Shown: positions 41,197 to 44,249 of the stretch, in pieces | Layout: every line of letters starts with the position of its first letter | How positions within the stretch are numbered: position 1 is the first letter of the stretch | Origin: a bacterium | Lineage (GTDB): Bacteria; SZUA-79; Acidulodesulfobacterales; Acidulodesulfobacteraceae | Length of the DNA: 44,249 nt | Assembly: GCA_021789455.1 (NCBI GenBank) | Contig: JAJYJN010000002.1 | Location: 1-44,249 of the forward strand | Direction: 5' to 3' | Program-made: the position numbers and the translations under genes | Notes under the pieces: generated by a model | The model's input: only the letters and a program-made list of their open reading frames with translations | Told to the model about the DNA's origin: nothing | Database searches by the model: none

Positions 41197-42459
41197 ATGA
41201 GCCCTTCAATAGCCATAGGAATAATCGGGATAGTCATACTTTTAGGCTTTCTCGGCGAGTTATTCTTTTCATACACTAAATTTCCGTCTATCCTGCTGTT
41301 AATGCTTGCCGGTCTTATACTGGGTCCTATCTACCATATTTTTAACCAGAGGCTGTTTATAGATTTTGCGCCTTACCTTAGTACCCTGGTTTTAATTCTG
41401 ATTATGTTTTCGGGGGGACTGGAGCTTAATTTTTTAACTGTTTTCAAGAGTTCGGCATATTCCATGATTTTGCTTTCATCGGGGCTGGCGCTATCCATAA
41501 TATTAGTCGGAGGATTTTTCTATATAATGGGCGGCGGGGGTTTGATGCAGTCCCTTATGCTGGGAACGATAGTATCGTGTTCCAGTTCTACCGTTATTAT
41601 GCCTCTTTTGCCCAATATCGGCGCGAGCGATAAAAATAAGACCGTAATAGCTATAGAATCCACCTTTAACGATGCGCTTGCCATAGTTATATTAATCGTT
41701 TTGATTAATTTTGCCAAAAATTCGTCCATCCATATAAATTATTTATCCAAATCGGCGGGCCTGCTTTATTCTTTCGGAATATCCGCCGCCGTTGCGGTTT
41801 TGTTCGGAGTAGCATGGTTTATACTGCTAAAGTTTATATCTAAAACAAAATTTGCTTATTCTATTACTTTCGGCGGAATGTTAATCCTTTATTTAATAAT
41901 TCATTTGATTAACGGAAACGGCGCTATCGCAATACTAGTGTTCGGCATAATAATGGGAAACGAAGAATTATTAAACAGGCTCAAACTTAATTTTTTCAGG
42001 ATGAGCATAAAGGAATCCTTTATAAAACAGTTTAATTTTGAATTTTCGTTTTTAATACGGACGTTATTCTTCGTCTTTTTAGGGGTCGTAGTAGAACTGT
42101 TCCATATCGGGTGGGGATTTATAGACAGGCTTTTTATTATAATCGTTATGCTTATGACCGGCAGATATTTAAGCGTATCCGCGGTATTTTTTATGGAAAA
42201 TTTCAAAAAAAAAGAGGAAGAGAAACTGCCGAAAAAGGAAAAATTTTTCCTGTGGTCGATGATAGGCAGGGCATTAGCCACGGCCATAATGGCGTATATG
42301 CCGTTAAACGCGGGAATACCCGGAACTAAGGATTTTCCGGAGTACGCGTTTCTTGTGATTATAATTACAAATATTCTTCTAACTGCCGGGGTTTATGTGT
42401 ACGACAGGATGGACGCGGGCAGAGGGTATAAAATCCAAAGCGGGACAGCGGAACTATAA
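41197..42459 (+). CDS. cation/proton antiporter (Na_H_Exchanger family)
   Basis: About 12 hydrophobic segments and the exchanger signatures LLMLAGLILGPIYHIF, FSGGLELNF, SCSSSTVIMPLLP and IESTFNDALAIVILIVLI (about residues 150-167; the ND pair is the ion-binding site). It exchanges Na+ or K+ for H+ across the inner membrane. The length of 420 aa fits a member without the cytosolic nucleotide-binding domains seen in Kef proteins. Leaderless start. A palindromic repeat follows it. Confidence 0.87.
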   Translation: MSPSIAIGIIGIVILLGFLGELFFSYTKFPSILLLMLAGLILGPIYHIFNQRLFIDFAPYLSTLVLILIMFSGGLELNFLTVFKSSAYSMILLSSGLALSIILVGGFFYIMGGGGLMQSLMLGTIVSCSSSTVIMPLLPNIGASDKNKTVIAIESTFNDALAIVILIVLINFAKNSSIHINYLSKSAGLLYSFGISAAVAVLFGVAWFILLKFISKTKFAYSITFGGMLILYLIIHLINGNGAIAILVFGIIMGNEELLNRLKLNFFRMSIKESFIKQFNFEFSFLIRTLFFVFLGVVVELFHIGWGFIDRLFIIIVMLMTGRYLSVSAVFFMENFKKKEEEKLPKKEKFFLWSMIGRALATAIMAYMPLNAGIPGTKDFPEYAFLVIIITNILLTAGVYVYDRMDAGRGYKIQSGTAEL

Positions 42460-42473
42460 ATGATGGATTCTGG

Positions 42474-42493
42474 ATTCCCGCCTACGCGGGAAT
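42474..42493. repeat. ATTCCC-N8-GGGAAT inverted repeat (dRS3-like)
   Basis: ATTCCCGCCTACGCGGGAAT, an 8-bp stem with a 4-base loop, 14 bases after the antiporter stop. The pattern ATTCCC(N8)GGGAAT is that of the Neisseria dRS3 repeat, and similar short repeats are widespread in proteobacteria. It could also act as a weak terminator between the antiporter and aroB; no T-tract follows. Confidence 0.75.
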
Positions 42494-42519
42494 GACAAAA
42501 GCATAAAAAAGGGAGCAAT

Positions 42520-43641
42520 ATGAAATTAAGGGTGGATTTAAACTTGACCGTCAAGGATAACAGTTATGATATATTAATAAATTCTGGCATTTTAAGCGCG
42601 GATTATAATAAGGAAACGGCCGCTGTTCTAAGCTCCGCCGGTTTAAATTTAAAGGGCAAGATTTTAGTAGTAACCTCTAAAACCGTAGATGGTTTATACG
42701 GAAACGCCGTTTCTTCGTTTCTTAAAAATTACGGCGCCGACGACTTTGATGCTATGGTTCTTCCGGACGGAGAATCTACTAAAAGCCTTAAATATCTTTC
42801 AGATATTCACGACAGGCTTGTAGAAAACAGGCTTGAAAGGTCCGATTTTATTATTGCTTTAGGCGGAGGAGTTATAGGCGATATTGCAGGATTTGCGGCA
42901 GCAACATATCTGCGGGGCATAAATTTCATACAGGTTCCTACGACCCTGCTTGCCGATGTCGATTCCAGCGTGGGAGGCAAAACCGGTATAGACCACCCTG
43001 AAGGCAAAAATCTTATAGGCGCTTTTTACCAGCCCAAAGCCGTCTTAATAGACGTAAGTTTGCTTAAAACTTTGGATAAAAGGGAACTGACAAACGGATT
43101 CGCGGAAGTTATTAAATACGGGGCGGTACTCGATGCCGGATTTTTTGCCTATCTCGAAGGCGGTTACGAAAAAGTCCTTTCTTACGACGAAGGCGCTCTG
43201 ACCTATATCATAGAAAGGTCCTGCGGTATCAAGGCGGAAGTTGTAAAAGAAGACGAAAAAGAGGCGGGACTTCGTTCGGTGCTTAATTTCGGACATAGCC
43301 TGGGACACGCCATAGAAACTTTATATAATTACGAAACCATAAAACACGGTGAAGCAATCTCCATAGGAATGGTTTTTGCGGCGGCGCTTTCTAATAAACT
43401 GGGATTGTGCACGGAAGAAACCGTAAAAAGAATTAAGAATTTAATAAAAAATTCTGGACTGCCTACTGATATTCCAGACTTTACCCCAGTGCAATATATA
43501 AATGCAATGAAACTCGATAAGAAAGTGAGCGAAAAGCAGATTAAATTTGTTTTGGTAAGGGATATAGGAAAATATGAATTTAAAAAATTAGATTTCGATT
43601 TTATACTCGGTTTTTTAAATGAAAACAGAAAACTTGCTTAA
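42520..43641 (+). CDS. aroB: 3-dehydroquinate synthase
   Basis: Second step of the shikimate pathway, turning DAHP into 3-dehydroquinate (NAD+ and metal dependent). GGGVIGDIAGFAAATYLRG, then VPTTLLADVDSSVGGKTGID, KNLIGAFYQP, the metal-binding NFGHSLGHAIE and KHGEAISIGM are all present, and length is normal. AAGGGAG gives the start. No palindromic insertion is found in it, unlike aroC and aroK. Its 3' end overlaps the Xer gene by 23 bases. Confidence 0.96.
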   Translation: MKLRVDLNLTVKDNSYDILINSGILSADYNKETAAVLSSAGLNLKGKILVVTSKTVDGLYGNAVSSFLKNYGADDFDAMVLPDGESTKSLKYLSDIHDRLVENRLERSDFIIALGGGVIGDIAGFAAATYLRGINFIQVPTTLLADVDSSVGGKTGIDHPEGKNLIGAFYQPKAVLIDVSLLKTLDKRELTNGFAEVIKYGAVLDAGFFAYLEGGYEKVLSYDEGALTYIIERSCGIKAEVVKEDEKEAGLRSVLNFGHSLGHAIETLYNYETIKHGEAISIGMVFAAALSNKLGLCTEETVKRIKNLIKNSGLPTDIPDFTPVQYINAMKLDKKVSEKQIKFVLVRDIGKYEFKKLDFDFILGFLNENRKLA

Positions 43642-44249
43642 AAAGCCTAAAACTTTGGATTATTTGGATTTTGATAATCCTGAAACTTCAGGCAAAATCA
43701 GGAAAGACGAACTAGAAGGATTTATAGGCGAGTATATTTCTTTTTTGAAAATAGAAAGAGGTTTAAGCTTTAATACTATTTCGTCTTATTACCTTGATTT
43801 AATGAAATTCCATGCTTATGTCGGACGCGAAAAAATAGATTTTAAAATACTTTCCCCGCTTTTTTTTCAGAACTTTTTGTCTTATCTTGCAGAAATTAAT
43901 TTAAACGGTAAAACAAGGGCAAGATTTTATTCATCTATAAAAGGATTCTACAAGTTTTTATTTAAACGCGGGGTAACAAGCGAATTTCCTTTTAAGGATA
44001 TAGAATATCCTTTCGTGTCCAAGAAACTTCCTAACTTTCTTACAAAAGAAGAGATTGGAAGAATCTTATCAGTAGAGTTCACAAAAGAAGGCTTCAGGAA
44101 GAATCATAAACAGGGGCAGGACTTTGAAAATATCAGGAATAAAGCCATAATAGAGCTTCTATATTCCAGCGGTTTAAGAATTTCGGAACTTGCCGATATA
44201 AAACTCGATAACTTTAACTTCGATATGAATTTTATGAGGGTCAGGGGAA
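43619..44249 (+). CDS. Xer-type tyrosine recombinase, 3' end missing
   Basis: The frame is open to the window edge. A core-binding SAM-like domain (FIGEYISFLKIERGLSFNTI, then SYYLDLMKFHAYVG and SSIKGFYKFLFKRGV) is followed by LPNFLTKEEIGRIL and the beginning of the catalytic domain (LLYSSGLRISELADIKLDNF, first catalytic Arg). This fits XerC/XerD, which resolves chromosome dimers at dif. The start overlaps aroB by 23 bases. The later catalytic residues lie outside the window, so the exact paralogue cannot be told. Confidence 0.88.
   Translation, partial: MKTENLLKKPKTLDYLDFDNPETSGKIRKDELEGFIGEYISFLKIERGLSFNTISSYYLDLMKFHAYVGREKIDFKILSPLFFQNFLSYLAEINLNGKTRARFYSSIKGFYKFLFKRGVTSEFPFKDIEYPFVSKKLPNFLTKEEIGRILSVEFTKEGFRKNHKQGQDFENIRNKAIIELLYSSGLRISELADIKLDNFNFDMNFMRVRG

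Noticed and set aside
43619..44249. Xer-like recombinase as integrase of the glycan or TA island
   Set aside because: It overlaps aroB and resembles the chromosomal XerC/D proteins; it lies outside the flanking repeats and there is no tRNA or att site beside it.
1..44249. CRISPR arrays, tRNA or rRNA genes
   Set aside because: I found no regularly spaced repeats and no cloverleaf or rRNA-like segments by eye; a tRNA search tool would be needed to be certain.

Overview
The window is AT-rich, densely packed, and reads as chromosome of a motile Gram-negative bacterium. The Gram-negative call rests on nucleotide-activated heptose genes (hddA/hddC), GT9 heptosyltransferase-like enzymes and an rfbF-type O-antigen gene. 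Motility is shown by flagellin, FlaG, FliD and FliS. I cannot assign a species from sequence alone; a deep 'delta-proteobacterial'-type lineage would fit, but this is a guess.

Layout. (1) 1-2637: folE2 (5' end outside the window), aroC and aroK, head to tail with overlapping stops and starts. All three genes carry near-perfect palindromic elements inside their reading frames. (2) 2638-6264: flagellar filament genes fliC, flaG, fliD, fliS. There is a very good sigma-28 promoter and a long leader with CsrA-type motifs before fliC. (3) 6268-31364 (+ strand) and 36653-31375 (- strand): about 30 kb of glycan genes directly behind fliS, most likely a flagellin glycosylation and/or surface-glycan island. 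It holds two GT9 enzymes, a CgeB-like enzyme, several GT1/GT4 and GT2 enzymes, a sulfotransferase, a TPR-FkbH protein, GDP-heptose synthesis (hddC, hddA), four radical SAM proteins, methyltransferases, and a convergent block of rfbF, radical SAM, sugar epimerase/dehydratase-type SDR, rfbC-like and GT2 genes. One methyltransferase is broken by a single in-frame TGA. (4) 36.7-41.2 kb: a compact toxin-antitoxin zone with an intact vapBC, an intact hepT-like gene with decayed nucleotidyltransferase partners, an intact mazEF, a deleted second vapBC, and a Fic protein. Small dispersed repeats lie between them, and the zone is flanked by an imperfect 24-bp direct repeat. (5) 41197-44249: a cation/proton antiporter, aroB and the start of a Xer-type tyrosine recombinase.

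How it fits together. The shikimate genes at both ends (aroC-aroK left, aroB right) look like one ancestral aroCKB neighbourhood now separated by about 40 kb of flagellar, glycan and toxin-antitoxin DNA. The glycan genes would build and attach an elaborate sugar (activated heptose plus CDP-sugar branch, decorated by sulfation, methylation and possibly glyceryl-type groups), probably on the flagellin encoded just upstream. The most notable signals are the in-frame palindromic elements in core enzymes, the CsrA-like flagellin leader, the radical-SAM-rich glycan island, and the decaying toxin-antitoxin zone with apparently leaderless promoters.
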